Origin: JBOGXA01 sp050694175
GTDB taxonomy: Bacteria; Actinomycetota; CADDZG01; WHSQ01
Assembly: GCA_050694175.1 (NCBI GenBank)
Contig: JBOGXA010000007.1
Location: forward strand, 1-64,000
Direction of reading: 5' to 3'
Length of the DNA stretch: 64,000 bases
Each line of letters starts with the position of its first letter. Position 1 is the first letter of the stretch. Under the pieces are notes generated by a model. That model made no database searches and was not told the origin of the DNA. It saw only the letters and a program-made list of their open reading frames with translations. The position numbers and the translations under genes were made by a program. Shown one piece after another: positions 34,473 through 43,036 of the stretch.

Positions 34473-35107
34473 AGTACCGAGAGGATCTTTTCGAAGACCT
34501 CGCTGGGCGATCCGAGAGCCCCGTCGACGCTGCGCAGCAGTCCTCGATCGTCGTAGTAAGCCTTCAGAGGTTCGGTTTGCTTGTGGTAGAGCTCGAGGCG
34601 CTTGCGCATCGCCTCTTCCTTGTCATCGGTGCGTCCGATGACGCGTCCGCCACACGCGTCGCATTTCCAATCGTTCTCAGGCGGAGTGTCGATGTGGTAA
34701 TTGCGCCCGCACTTCGTGCACACACGACGACCAAGGATCCGGCGGAGAGAAAGCTCCTCCGGGATCTCGATGATGAGCGCCGCGTCCAGACCCACGCCCT
34801 GGGCCCCGAGGAACTCGTCGAGAGCCTCCGCTTGTTTGATGTTCCGAGGAAAGCCGTCGAGCACAAAACCACCCTTGCAATCGTCGGCGGACAGACGCTC
34901 TTGCACCACCGCGATCGTGAGCTCGTCGGGCACGAGCTCGCCTTTCTCGACGTAGTCCTTGACCTTCAAGCCGAGAGCCGTCGCCCCCGTGATCGCCCAG
35001 CGAAAGATGTCTCCGGTCGCGATATCGGGGATGCCGAACTTCTCGGCGATCAACGCACCCTGGGTGCCCTTTCCGGCGCCCTGGGGGCCGAACACCACGA
35101 GTCTCAC
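34469..35107 (-). CDS. adk: Adenylate kinase, zinc-LID form
   Basis: 212 residues. P-loop GPQGAGKGTQGALIAEKFGIP at the start, GFPRNIKQAEALD in the middle, and a LID with four cysteines (CTKC and CDAC) that bind zinc. Makes ADP from ATP and AMP. Lies between secY and map, as in many Gram-positives, 13 bases after secY. Confidence 0.97.
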   Translation of the reverse strand: MRLVVFGPQGAGKGTQGALIAEKFGIPDIATGDIFRWAITGATALGLKVKDYVEKGELVPDELTIAVVQERLSADDCKGGFVLDGFPRNIKQAEALDEFLGAQGVGLDAALIIEIPEELSLRRILGRRVCTKCGRNYHIDTPPENDWKCDACGGRVIGRTDDKEEAMRKRLELYHKQTEPLKAYYDDRGLLRSVDGALGSPSEVFEKILSVL

Positions 35108-35120
35108 TCGTTCGCTCCCA

Positions 35121-36416
35121 CTACTTCAGGAAGCCTTCGTAGTGGCGCATCATGAGCTGCGACTCGATCTGCTTCATCGTTTCGAGCGTCACTCCGACGG
35201 TGATCAAAATGGAAGTGCCGCCAAACGGCAGGTCGTTGATCCCCTGCGTGGCAAGGAATACGGACGGCAGCAGGGCGATAGCGGCGATGAATACGGCGCC
35301 GGGCAAAGTGATTCGGTTCAGTATGCGATCCAGGTACTCGGCGGTCTGCCGTCCCGGTCGGATTCCTGGGATGAACCCACCGTACTTCTTGATGTTGTCC
35401 GCCTGGTCGACTGGATTGAACGCGATCGCCGTGTAGAAATAGGCGAAGAAGATAACCATCATTCCGTACAAGATCATGTAGACAGGCGATGCGGGGTTCA
35501 CGAGGTTGTTGTTGATCCACAAGCCAATTCCGCTGTCGGGCAGCGCCTGCTGGAACATCCCGGGGATCGCCAGCACGCTCGAGGCAAAGATTATCGGGAT
35601 CACGCCGGACTGGTTGATCTTCAAGGGAATGTACACGGACTGGCCCCCGTACATGCGGCGGCCCACGACCCGTTTTGCGTACTGCACGGGAATCCGCCGC
35701 TGACCTTGCTCCATGAACACGATCGCCACGACAACGATCAAAGCAATGAAGCACAAGATGAGGAACGTGCCGAGCGGCTTGCTGGCAAGGATGTTCGCAC
35801 CCTCTTGCGGAAGCGTCGAAACGATGGATGCAAAGATCAATATGGACATCCCGTTGCCGATTCCTCGTTGAGTAATCAGCTCACCCAGCCACATGATGAG
35901 AGCGGTCCCCGCCGTTAGCGACAGCACGATTATCGAGACCCTGAGCGGCGTGAAGTCCGGGATCAGCGGTCGTCCGGTGGATACGCCCGTCTGCAGCTGA
36001 CCTTCCCGGAAGAGGAACGCAATCACCGTCGATTGCAGTGTGGCCAGAATGATAGTGAGGTATCGCGTCCACTGGTTGATCTTCTTCTGCCCGCTCTCCC
36101 CCTCCTTAGACCAGGCCTCCAGCCGGGGAATCACGACGGTTAGGAGCTGCATGATGATCGACGAGGTGATGTAAGGCATGATCCCGAGGGCGAAGACCGC
36201 CAGCTGCGTGAACGCCCCGCCTGAGAAGAGGTTGATGAACGCCAATACCCCGCCCTGCGCCTGGTTCGCGAACTCTTGGGCTGCCTCTACGTCGATCCCC
36301 GGAGTGGGAACGTGTGAACCGAGGCGATAGACGGCGATGATGAAGAGCGTGAAGAGAATCTTCTTGCGAAGATCGGGCACCTTGAAGGCGGTTATGAATG
36401 ATCCGAGAAGATTCAC
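35121..36416 (-). CDS. secY: Protein translocase subunit SecY
   Basis: 431 residues with ten membrane helices. Plug/pore region GVLAFINLFSGGAFTQLAVFALGIMPYITSSIIMQLL and the C-terminal cytoplasmic loop IRPGRQTAEYLDRILNRITLPG are typical. Forms the Sec channel with SecE. GTG start overlaps the rplO stop (GTGA). Confidence 0.98.
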   Translation of the reverse strand: MNLLGSFITAFKVPDLRKKILFTLFIIAVYRLGSHVPTPGIDVEAAQEFANQAQGGVLAFINLFSGGAFTQLAVFALGIMPYITSSIIMQLLTVVIPRLEAWSKEGESGQKKINQWTRYLTIILATLQSTVIAFLFREGQLQTGVSTGRPLIPDFTPLRVSIIVLSLTAGTALIMWLGELITQRGIGNGMSILIFASIVSTLPQEGANILASKPLGTFLILCFIALIVVVAIVFMEQGQRRIPVQYAKRVVGRRMYGGQSVYIPLKINQSGVIPIIFASSVLAIPGMFQQALPDSGIGLWINNNLVNPASPVYMILYGMMVIFFAYFYTAIAFNPVDQADNIKKYGGFIPGIRPGRQTAEYLDRILNRITLPGAVFIAAIALLPSVFLATQGINDLPFGGTSILITVGVTLETMKQIESQLMMRHYEGFLK

Positions 36417-36874
36417 TTCTTTCCCTTCTTCGATTCGTTCTGGATGCGGTCGACAGTTCCCCCCGCACGGGAGATCTTTGCAGCGGCCGATTCGCTGAAG
36501 GCGTGCGCCCGAACCGTAACGGCTCGCTCGATCTCGCCCACGCCCAGAATCTTGACGGGTGCGTTGCGGCGTCTGGTCAGGCCGGCGGCACGGAACTCCT
36601 CGGGCCCGATCTCATTCGCCTCGATTCTCTCGAGGTCTCTGATGTTGACCGCCTCGTACACAACCGGGTGGGGAGGCTTGAAGCCCTTCAGCTTGGGCAC
36701 CCGCCGGGTCAGTGGCATCTGGCCACCCTCGAAGAAGGGCGCGACGCGTCCACGCGCTTTGGTGCCCTTGGACCCCCTGCCTGCGGTTTTGCCCACGCCC
36801 GAACCTTCGCCGCGGCCGACGCGTTTACGGCGCTTACGTGACCCGGCTGGGGGCTTCAGATCGTGCGGCTTCAC
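36413..36874 (-). CDS. rplO: 50S ribosomal protein L15
   Basis: 153 residues: PAGSRKRRKRVGRGEGSGVGKTAGRGSKG at the start, then FFEGGQMPLTRRVPKLKGF. GTG start overlapping the rpmD stop (GTGA). Coupled on both sides. Confidence 0.97.
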   Translation of the reverse strand: MKPHDLKPPAGSRKRRKRVGRGEGSGVGKTAGRGSKGTKARGRVAPFFEGGQMPLTRRVPKLKGFKPPHPVVYEAVNIRDLERIEANEIGPEEFRAAGLTRRRNAPVKILGVGEIERAVTVRAHAFSESAAAKISRAGGTVDRIQNESKKGKK

Positions 36875-37056
36875 TCGTCGACCTCCTCGACCGTGACAAG
36901 GTGCGAGACAGAGCGGATCATTCCGCGGATCTCGGGCCTGTCCTCGTGCACGATCGACTGGCCGAGACGTTTGAAACCGAGTGCCCGGATCGTGCCCCGC
37001 TGACTGTGGCCTTTGTCCAGGGCGGACCGCACCTGCGTCACTTTCAACTTGCCCAT
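36871..37056 (-). CDS. rpmD: 50S ribosomal protein L30
   Basis: 61 residues (GKLKVTQVRSALDKGHSQRGTIRALGFKRLG). The ATG at 37056 gives normal length; a longer frame to 37107 runs into rpsE's end and is not conserved. Stop overlaps rplO. Confidence 0.96.
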   Translation of the reverse strand: MGKLKVTQVRSALDKGHSQRGTIRALGFKRLGQSIVHEDRPEIRGMIRSVSHLVTVEEVDE

Positions 37057-37075
37057 ATCTACCAGTCCCTCACCG

Positions 37076-37639
37076 CTAACCGTGCAACCCGGTAGGCGTC
37101 GCCTCACGCAGCAGGTACGCCGGGGCCACTTCCTCAGGCGACTTTCCGCGCTTACGAGCGACCGAATCGGCGGTCTGAATGCTCTTCAATGCCCGAACGG
37201 TTGCATGCACAATGTTGATGGCGTTGTCGGAGCCCAGAGACTTGGACAGGATGTCCCGGATGCCGGCACATTCGACCACCGCTCGCACCGGGCCCCCGGC
37301 GATCACTCCCGTACCGGGAGAGGCCGGCTTCAGCAGCACAACACCGCCTGAATCCTCGCCGGTCACCTGGTGGACAATCGTGGCAGCGACCATCGGAACG
37401 CGGAAGAAGTTGCGCTTGGCCTCCTCAATCCCCTTCTGGATCGCGGCCGGGACCTCGCGTGCCTTCCCATAGCCGACGCCGACCTGCCCCGCACCGTCGC
37501 CGACCACAACCAGGGCAGTGAAGGAAAAGCGACGGCCTCCCCTCACGACCTTTGCAACGCGGTTGATCGAAACGACTCGCTCCTCGCATTGGGAACGATC
37601 GTCGTCCCGCTGACCTCGACCGCCTCCTCCTCGTGCCAT
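37076..37639 (-). CDS. rpsE: 30S ribosomal protein S5
   Basis: 187 residues. ERVVSINRVAKVVRGGRRFSF, then VGVGYGKAREVPAAIQKGIEEAKRN and GTGVIAGGPVRAVVE. The ATG at 37639 opens a Gly/Arg-rich start (MARGGGGRGQRDDD); the frame continues upstream into rplR without conservation. S5 helps maintain decoding accuracy. Confidence 0.97.
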   Translation of the reverse strand: MARGGGGRGQRDDDRSQCEERVVSINRVAKVVRGGRRFSFTALVVVGDGAGQVGVGYGKAREVPAAIQKGIEEAKRNFFRVPMVAATIVHQVTGEDSGGVVLLKPASPGTGVIAGGPVRAVVECAGIRDILSKSLGSDNAINIVHATVRALKSIQTADSVARKRGKSPEEVAPAYLLREATPTGLHG

Positions 37640-37661
37640 CAGCTGCTCCTTGTCGTCATGC

Positions 37662-38012
37662 CTAGAAGTCGAGTCCGCCCTCGCGGGCGCCTTCGGCCAG
37701 TGCTTGCACGCGCCCGTGGTACATGAATCCGCCCCTATCGAACGCGACCTTTGTGATGCCCGCATCCTTCGCTTTGGCTGCGATCTCCTCGCCCACCGAG
37801 CGCGCCACGCTCTTAGGATCTCCGTCTCCGCCCGCACTCAACGAGGACGCCGCGGCGACAGTCGTTCCGGCGAAATCATCGATGATCTGCGCGTAGATGT
37901 GCCGGTTGGAACGATGCACGGACAGGCGCGGCCGCGCGGGGGTGCCGACGACCTTCTTTCGTACCCGCCGGTGGCGCCTGCCGAGCGCTCGCACCTTCGC
38001 CTTCGTCTCCAT
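37662..38012 (-). CDS. rplR: 50S ribosomal protein L18
   Basis: 116 residues: RHRRVRKKVVGTPARPRLSVHRSNRHIYAQIIDD, and the end AFDRGGFMYHGRVQALAEGAREGGL. Binds 5S rRNA. Usual spc order between rplF and rpsE. Confidence 0.97.
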   Translation of the reverse strand: METKAKVRALGRRHRRVRKKVVGTPARPRLSVHRSNRHIYAQIIDDFAGTTVAAASSLSAGGDGDPKSVARSVGEEIAAKAKDAGITKVAFDRGGFMYHGRVQALAEGAREGGLDF

Positions 38013-38041
38013 GATGCCTGCTTCCTCTCCTGCTTCCTCTC

Positions 38042-38587
38042 CTAAACTCCCGCCTTCGCGGCCTTGCCGGCTTTGCGGCGGATGTACTCGCCTTCGTAGC
38101 GGATCCCCTTCGCCTTGTAAGGCTCCGGTTTGCGGATCGCCCTGATCTCGGCCGCCGTCTGCCCCACCAGCTCCTTGTCGATACCGCGCACGGTTATCCT
38201 CGTCGGGGTCGGGACCTCGAACTCGATACCGGCCGGCGCTTCTTTCCGAACGGAATGCGACAGTCCCACCGTCAGCTCGATCCCGTTGCCCTGTTTGGCT
38301 GCGCGGTAGCCCACGCCGTGGATCTCCAGCCGCTTCTCGTACCCCTCGGTGACACCACGAATCATGTTGGCGATCAGACTCCGCGTCAGACCGTGTAGGG
38401 CCTTTACCTCCCGCGCCTCGCCCTTGCGGCTCACGCGAAGTTCGCTGTCGGCCCGCTCCACCGAGATGCCCTCGGGGACCTGTCGCACGAGCTCGCCCTT
38501 GGGACCCTTCACGCGCACTCTGGGCGCGTCGATGTCCACCTCGACACCCGAGGGGATTGGGATGGGCGACTGACCAACTCGTGACAT
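38042..38587 (-). CDS. rplF: 50S ribosomal protein L6
   Basis: 181 residues: SRVGQSPIPIPSGVEVDIDAPRVRVKGPKGEL and the signature PEPYKAKGIRYEGEYIRRKAGKA at the end. Full length. Confidence 0.97.
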   Translation of the reverse strand: MSRVGQSPIPIPSGVEVDIDAPRVRVKGPKGELVRQVPEGISVERADSELRVSRKGEAREVKALHGLTRSLIANMIRGVTEGYEKRLEIHGVGYRAAKQGNGIELTVGLSHSVRKEAPAGIEFEVPTPTRITVRGIDKELVGQTAAEIRAIRKPEPYKAKGIRYEGEYIRRKAGKAAKAGV

Positions 38588-38608
38588 TTCTTCTCTAGCC
38601 CCTTTCGG

Positions 38609-39007
38609 CTACCACACGTAAGCCAGGACCTCGCCACCAACTCTGGCGCGGCGAGCCTCTTTGTCCGTCATGACTCCCTGGGAAGTGGACACGATGGCGA
38701 TACCGAGACCGCCGAGAACACGCGGAATTTCGCGCGCGCCCCGATACACTCGGCGACCCGGCTTCGAGATGCGTCGGATCCCCGAAATGGCTCTCTGACG
38801 GTCGTCCGAGTATCGAAGCATGATCTTGATCGCCGCATGTCCGTTGGTCTGGACAAGCTCGAAACCGTCCACGAACCCCTCTTCCACAAGGATCTTGGCG
38901 ATGTTCTCCTTGATCTTCGAGGCGGGAATCACCACGTCCTCGTGCATCGCCGACGAGGCGTTACGAATCCGGGTGAGCATGTCCGAAATTGGGTCTGTCA
39001 TCGTCAT
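38609..39007 (-). CDS. rpsH: 30S ribosomal protein S8
   Basis: 132 residues (MTMTDPISDMLTRIRNAS; STSQGVMTDKEARRARVGGEVLAYVW). ATG 39007 is preferred over GTG 39019 because GGTGAGG lies at good distance before it. S8 binds central 16S rRNA and in some bacteria represses the spc operon. Confidence 0.96.
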   Translation of the reverse strand: MTMTDPISDMLTRIRNASSAMHEDVVIPASKIKENIAKILVEEGFVDGFELVQTNGHAAIKIMLRYSDDRQRAISGIRRISKPGRRVYRGAREIPRVLGGLGIAIVSTSQGVMTDKEARRARVGGEVLAYVW

Positions 39008-39015
39008 CGCAAACC

Positions 39016-39201
39016 TCACCAGCTCGATTTGGTAATGCCGGGGATCTCCCCGTTATGCGCCATCTCGCGAAAACACAACCGGCAGAGACCGAATCGCCGG
39101 TACACGGCGCGCGGGCGCCCACAGCGCTGGCAGCGCGAATAAGCTTGCACCTTGAACTTGGGCTTTTTCTCCGCCTTTATTCGCAAAGCTTTCTTGGCCA
39201 T
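39016..39201 (-). CDS. rpsN: 30S ribosomal protein S14, zinc-binding short form
   Basis: 61 residues with the zinc site CQRCGRPRAVYRRFGLCRLC (two CxxC). The short zinc form is usual in Gram-positives; the gene is within the spc operon between rplE and rpsH. Ends KSSW. Confidence 0.97.
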   Translation of the reverse strand: MAKKALRIKAEKKPKFKVQAYSRCQRCGRPRAVYRRFGLCRLCFREMAHNGEIPGITKSSW

Positions 39202-39215
39202 CTATGCCTCCACTC

Positions 39216-39785
39216 CTACGCGGACTGAGAACCTCTGAACGGGAATCCCAGCGCCGCCAGTAGCGCCCTTCCCTCTTCATCGTCTCGTGCAGTAGTCACA
39301 ATCGTTATGTCCATGCCTCTGGTCGCGTCGACGTCGTCATAGTCGATCTCGGGGAATACGAGCTGTTCGGTCACGCCGAACGTGTAGTTCCCATTGCCGT
39401 CGAACGACCTGGTGCTGAGGCCACGAAAGTCGCGGATTCGCGGCAAAACGATGGACAGGAGCCGATCGAGAAAGTCCCACATCCGGTCACCCCGCAATGT
39501 CACGGCCGCCCCGATGGGCATCCCCTCACGGATCTTGAACGTCGCGATCGACCTGCGTGCACGCCGCAGAGTCGGTTTCTGACCCGTGATCGTGGTGAGA
39601 TCGCGCACTGCACCGTCGAGAAGTTTGGCGTCGCGCGCGGCGTCGCCCACCCCCATGTTGACGACGACCTTCTCCGGCCGGGGAACCTGCATGACGTTTG
39701 CCAGACCGAGCTCTCCCTTCAGTCGTTCGCGCTGCTCAGTCTTGTAGCTCTCCTTCAATCTCGGTGTGTAGGTAGTCGTCACCAT
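39216..39785 (-). CDS. rplE: 50S ribosomal protein L5
   Basis: 189 residues: PRLKESYKTEQRERLKGELG, VVVNMGVGDAARDAKLLDGAV and KIREGMPIGAAVTLRGDRMWDFLDRL. Binds 5S rRNA and contacts P-site tRNA. ATG at 39785, two bases after the rplX stop; the longer frame upstream overlaps rplX. Confidence 0.97.
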   Translation of the reverse strand: MVTTTYTPRLKESYKTEQRERLKGELGLANVMQVPRPEKVVVNMGVGDAARDAKLLDGAVRDLTTITGQKPTLRRARRSIATFKIREGMPIGAAVTLRGDRMWDFLDRLLSIVLPRIRDFRGLSTRSFDGNGNYTFGVTEQLVFPEIDYDDVDATRGMDITIVTTARDDEEGRALLAALGFPFRGSQSA

Positions 39786-39787
39786 GC

Positions 39788-40114
39788 TTAGAGCTCCGTT
39801 CCGCATTTCTTGCATACCCGAACCTTCGCCCCGGTGCCCTCCTCGATTCGGTAGCCGACTCGCGTCGGCCCGTCGGTGGGACACACGAGCGCCACGTTGG
39901 AGATGTCTACCGGGGCCTCCTTGTGGGTGATTCCCCCCTGCTGCCCGGCGCGTCCCGTGGCCTGACGAAGCTTCTCGTGCCTGGTCACCTGGTTCACCCC
40001 TTCGACAAGAATTCTGCGTACTCCCGGCAACACCTGGATTACGCGCCCGCGGGCGCCCACATCCTTCCCGGCAATCACCTGGACCTCGTCGCCTTTCCTT
40101 ATCTTTACGGTCAT
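39788..40114 (-). CDS. rplX: 50S ribosomal protein L24
   Basis: 108 residues with KOW motif KIRKGDEVQVIAGKDVGARGRVIQVLP. The sequence GTGATG at the start allows GTG 40117 or ATG 40114; ATG is preferred because GAGG lies seven bases before it. The ATG shares one base with the rplN stop (TGATG). Confidence 0.95.
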   Translation of the reverse strand: MTVKIRKGDEVQVIAGKDVGARGRVIQVLPGVRRILVEGVNQVTRHEKLRQATGRAGQQGGITHKEAPVDISNVALVCPTDGPTRVGYRIEEGTGAKVRVCKKCGTEL

Positions 40115-40482
40115 CACAACACCTCTGGGGCCAACGAGATGATCTTCATGAAGCGTCTCTCTCGAAGCTCCCGCGCCACCGGACCGAATATGCGCGTGCC
40201 GCGCGGCTGCATCTGGTTATCGATGATCACAACCGCGTTCTCATCGAACTTGATGTAGGAGCCGTCGCCACGGCGTCGCTCCTTTGTGGTCCGCACGACG
40301 ACCGCTCGCACGACGTCCGATTTCTTTACTACGCCGCCGGGGATGGCATCCTTCACAGTGCACACGACAATGTCGCCCACGCCCGCGTAGCGACGCCGCG
40401 AACCACCAAGTACCTTAATCACCAGGACCTCACGGGCACCTGTGTTGTCCGCAACCCGACATCTGCTCTCCTGCTGTATCAC
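40114..40482 (-). CDS. rplN: 50S ribosomal protein L14
   Basis: 122 residues, exactly the family length, from GTG 40482 (MIQQESRCRVADNTGAREVL). The open frame extends 11 codons further into rpsQ but that is not conserved. The GTG overlaps the rpsQ stop (GTGA). Confidence 0.97.
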   Translation of the reverse strand: MIQQESRCRVADNTGAREVLVIKVLGGSRRRYAGVGDIVVCTVKDAIPGGVVKKSDVVRAVVVRTTKERRRGDGSYIKFDENAVVIIDNQMQPRGTRIFGPVARELRERRFMKIISLAPEVL

Positions 40483-40742
40483 TTTGCCTTTTCCACGATC
40501 TCGACCACGCGCCACCTCTTCGTCGCAGAAAGTGGACGTGTTTCTGCAATCCGAACTAGATCGCCAACACCTGCTTCGTTGGCCTCGTCGTGTGCCTTCA
40601 GGCGCTTGTTGCTGCGCACGATCTTGCCGTAGGTCGGATGAGCAGCCGCATCAAGCACTTCTACGACAACTGTCTTGTCCATTGCGTCCGATACGACGCG
40701 GCCGGTCCTGCCTTTTCGTTTTCCTCTTTCGACGACTTCCAT
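40479..40742 (-). CDS. rpsQ: 30S ribosomal protein S17
   Basis: 87 residues: RTGRVVSDAMDKTVVVEV, HPTYGKIVRSNKRLKAHDE and VGDLVRIAETRPLSATKRWRVVEI. An early 16S rRNA-binding protein. Follows rpmC by five bases. Confidence 0.97.
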   Translation of the reverse strand: MEVVERGKRKGRTGRVVSDAMDKTVVVEVLDAAAHPTYGKIVRSNKRLKAHDEANEAGVGDLVRIAETRPLSATKRWRVVEIVEKAK

Positions 40743-40747
40743 ACGCT

Positions 40748-40951
40748 CTACCGCCCACCCTCGGCGAGCTCTCGCTCGCGCAACAATGTCTTTAGTCGCG
40801 CAACATCGCGACGCAGGATTCCGAGCCGTTTGTAGTTGTCCAGTTCGCCTGTGGCGTTTTGGAACCTGAGGTTGAACAGCTCCTCTTTAGTCTCGGTGAG
40901 CCTTGCCTCCAACTCCTCGATGCTGAGGTCCCTGAGCTCGGACAGCTTCAC
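40748..40951 (-). CDS. rpmC: 50S ribosomal protein L29
   Basis: 67 residues (MKLSELRDLSIEELEARLTE; LFNLRFQNATGELDNYKRL). GTG start overlapping the rplP stop (GTGA). Lies near the peptide exit tunnel in the ribosome. Confidence 0.97.
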   Translation of the reverse strand: MKLSELRDLSIEELEARLTETKEELFNLRFQNATGELDNYKRLGILRRDVARLKTLLRERELAEGGR

Positions 40952-41373
40952 TGCACCTCCAGCGTCTGCTCGCGGGTCACGAATCTGCTCTTGATCGGCA
41001 ACTTGTGTGCGGCCAGACGAATGGCCTCACGCGCCAGGGTTTCCGGCACACCGGCGAGTTCGAACATCACACGTCCTGGCTTCACGACGGCAACCCATTC
41101 TTCGGGGTTGCCTTTTCCGGACCCCATACGCGTCTCGGCGGGCTTCTTGGTCGCGGGCTTGTCCGGGAAGATGTTGATCCACACCTTGCCGCCTCTGCGA
41201 ATGTAGCGCGTCATCGCAATTCGGGCGGCCTCGATCTGCCGGTTGGTAACCCATCCGGGCTCGATCGCCATCAAGCCAAAGTCACCGAAATTGACGGTGG
41301 TGCCGCCCTTGGCCTGGCCGCGCATTCGCCCGCGCTGGACCTTTCTGTGCTTGGACCTTTTCGGCTGCAGCAC
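40948..41373 (-). CDS. rplP: 50S ribosomal protein L16
   Basis: 141 residues: LQPKRSKHRKVQRGRMRGQAKGGTTVNFGDFGL and GKVWINIFPDKPATKKPAETRMGSGKGNPEEWVAVVKPG. Contacts A-site tRNA. GTG start, two bases after rpsC. Confidence 0.97.
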   Translation of the reverse strand: MLQPKRSKHRKVQRGRMRGQAKGGTTVNFGDFGLMAIEPGWVTNRQIEAARIAMTRYIRRGGKVWINIFPDKPATKKPAETRMGSGKGNPEEWVAVVKPGRVMFELAGVPETLAREAIRLAAHKLPIKSRFVTREQTLEVQ

Positions 41374-41375
41374 GG

Positions 41376-42374
41376 CTACGAGGTCCCTTCTTCTTGGGCG
41401 AGTTCGGTCGTGGTCTCAGACTCTGCGGTGCTCGATGGGGGAGTGACCTGTGCCGAGCCCTCGGCGCCGGCCGAATCCCCCTCATTCGAAGCGGAACCCG
41501 AAGGTCTCACCCGCCGGGTCTCGGTCGGAGTTTCCGCGGGGGCGGTCCCACCTCCCTCGTCCTCGTCGCTCCGGCTCTGCCGGCGGGGCTTGCCGCGTGC
41601 CTGCGTTACCCCCACACCGCGGGTCTCGGAGCGACTGGAAGCCCGCTCCTCGGCGCCTCGCCCGACCGTCTCGCCGGCCGCGAGGGCAGCCTCGCGCCGC
41701 AGCCGTGCGGCATCGCGGGCGGACGCGTACAGGTCCTGGAACGGTCCCTTGTAGATCCACACCTTTACCCCGATGCGTCCGAAGGTTGTGCGAGCCTCCG
41801 AGAACCCGTAGTCAATGTCGGCACGCAAGGTGTGCAACGGCATCTGACCTTCGATATACCACTCGGTCCGGCTCATTTCGGCTCCGCCCAGACGGCCGGC
41901 ACATTGCACTCGTACCCCTTTGGCACCGTTGCGCATCGCCGTGCCGACAGCCTTCTTCATGGCCCTGCGGAATGAAACCCGACTCGCGAGCTGCTCGGCA
42001 ACGCCCTGAGCGATCAGCTGCCCGTCGAGCTCCGGTTGCTTGACCTCGATGATGTTGAGCCGGACATCTGTGGGCTTGCCCGATACTTTCGACTCCATCT
42101 GCTCGAGGTGCGAGCGCAGTCGCTCGGCCTCCGATCCGCGCCGGCCGATCACGATCCCGGGTCGAGCGGTGTGGGCATCGATGCGAACGCGTTCGCGCGT
42201 ACGTTCGATGTCGATCCTGCTAATGCCGGCGTGCGGCAACTGGCCGAGTAGGTATTCGCGGATCCTCAGATCCGCCTCTAGGTACTTGCGGTAGTCCTTT
42301 TCAGTAAACCAGCGCGACTTCCAGTCGGTGTGAATACCGAGGCGGAAGCCGTACGGGTGGACCTTCTGTCCCAT
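41376..42374 (-). CDS. rpsC: 30S ribosomal protein S3 with long C-terminal tail
   Basis: 332 residues. A complete S3 up to ~210 (GQKVHPYGFRLGIHTDWKSRWF; RPGIVIGRRGSEAERLR in the KH domain; GVRVQCAGRLGGAEMSRTEWYIEGQMPLHTLRADIDYG). Then ~120 residues of Arg/Ser/Glu/Pro/Thr-rich low complexity, ending in a clearly acidic stretch. The ATG shares one base with the rplV stop (TGATG). Confidence 0.96.
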   Translation of the reverse strand: MGQKVHPYGFRLGIHTDWKSRWFTEKDYRKYLEADLRIREYLLGQLPHAGISRIDIERTRERVRIDAHTARPGIVIGRRGSEAERLRSHLEQMESKVSGKPTDVRLNIIEVKQPELDGQLIAQGVAEQLASRVSFRRAMKKAVGTAMRNGAKGVRVQCAGRLGGAEMSRTEWYIEGQMPLHTLRADIDYGFSEARTTFGRIGVKVWIYKGPFQDLYASARDAARLRREAALAAGETVGRGAEERASSRSETRGVGVTQARGKPRRQSRSDEDEGGGTAPAETPTETRRVRPSGSASNEGDSAGAEGSAQVTPPSSTAESETTTELAQEEGTS

Positions 42375-43036
42375 CAGGCATCCTCCCCGGACTTCTTAGT
42401 GGTCTTCCTGCGTGACGTTGTCTTCTTGGCGGTCGACTTCGCCGTTGTCTCCTTCGCCGTCGTCTCCTTCGCCGTCGTCTTCTTCGCAGTCGTCTTCTTC
42501 GCAGTCGTCTTCTTCGCCGTTGTCTTCTTCGCCGTTGTCTTCTTCGCCGTTGTCTTCTTCGCCGTTGTCTTCTTCGCCGTTGTCTTCTTCGCCGTTGTCT
42601 TCTTCGCCGTTGTCTTGCGGCGCGGCTTCTCCTCTTCGACCTCGCTCCGAGTACCGTCTCCGTAGAGGACCTCGTCGCGTGGCCGTCCGACCACGACTGA
42701 GATATGGCACGTGCGCTTGCGGATGCGCGTCGCCCTTCCGAGCGCTCGGGGACGATAACGCCTGAGCGTGGGCCCCTCGTCAACCCACGACCGCACGACG
42801 ATCAGCTCGTCGGCGGGAAGGGCTCGGTTGTGCTCGGCATTCGCTATCGCCGACTCGAGCACCTTGGCCACCGGTATACCAGCGGCTCTCGGCGTATACG
42901 TGAGCACGCGGCGCGCGTCCTCGACATGCCGGCCGCGGATCAGGTCGATGACCTGACGCGCCTTAGTCGGCGAGATCCTGATGAACTTCGCCGTCGCCCG
43001 CGCCTCCTGTGCCTCTTCTTCGATTCTCTGTGCCAT
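42374..43036 (-). CDS. rplV: 50S ribosomal protein L22 with lysine-rich repeat tail
   Basis: Residues ~1-130 form a normal L22 (ATAKFIRISPTKARQVIDLIRG; PRALGRATRIRKRTCHISVVV). The rest is a tail made of KTTAK repeats, reminiscent of histone-H1-like and HupB tails, ending TTKKSGEDA. The tail is encoded by a 15-bp minisatellite. L22 lines the exit tunnel; the tail would extend at the ribosome surface. ATG 43036 chosen over GTG 43039 because GAGGG lies seven bases before it. Confidence 0.96.
   Translation of the reverse strand: MAQRIEEEAQEARATAKFIRISPTKARQVIDLIRGRHVEDARRVLTYTPRAAGIPVAKVLESAIANAEHNRALPADELIVVRSWVDEGPTLRRYRPRALGRATRIRKRTCHISVVVGRPRDEVLYGDGTRSEVEEEKPRRKTTAKKTTAKKTTAKKTTAKKTTAKKTTAKKTTAKKTTAKKTTAKKTTAKETTAKETTAKSTAKKTTSRRKTTKKSGEDA
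42436..42615 (-). repeat. 15-bp minisatellite (12 units) inside rplV
   Basis: Twelve head-to-tail units of 15 bases. Seven (42511-42615) are identical: tcttcgccgttgtct on the plus strand. The other five differ at one to three positions and lie toward the 3' end of the gene. Each unit encodes one KTTAK-type pentapeptide, so unit gain or loss keeps the frame. Copy number may vary between strains, and short-read assembly may misjudge it. Confidence 0.95.

Noticed and set aside
42436..42615. Regular repeats that could suggest a CRISPR array
   Set aside because: Units are contiguous with no spacers and encode an in-frame tail of L22.
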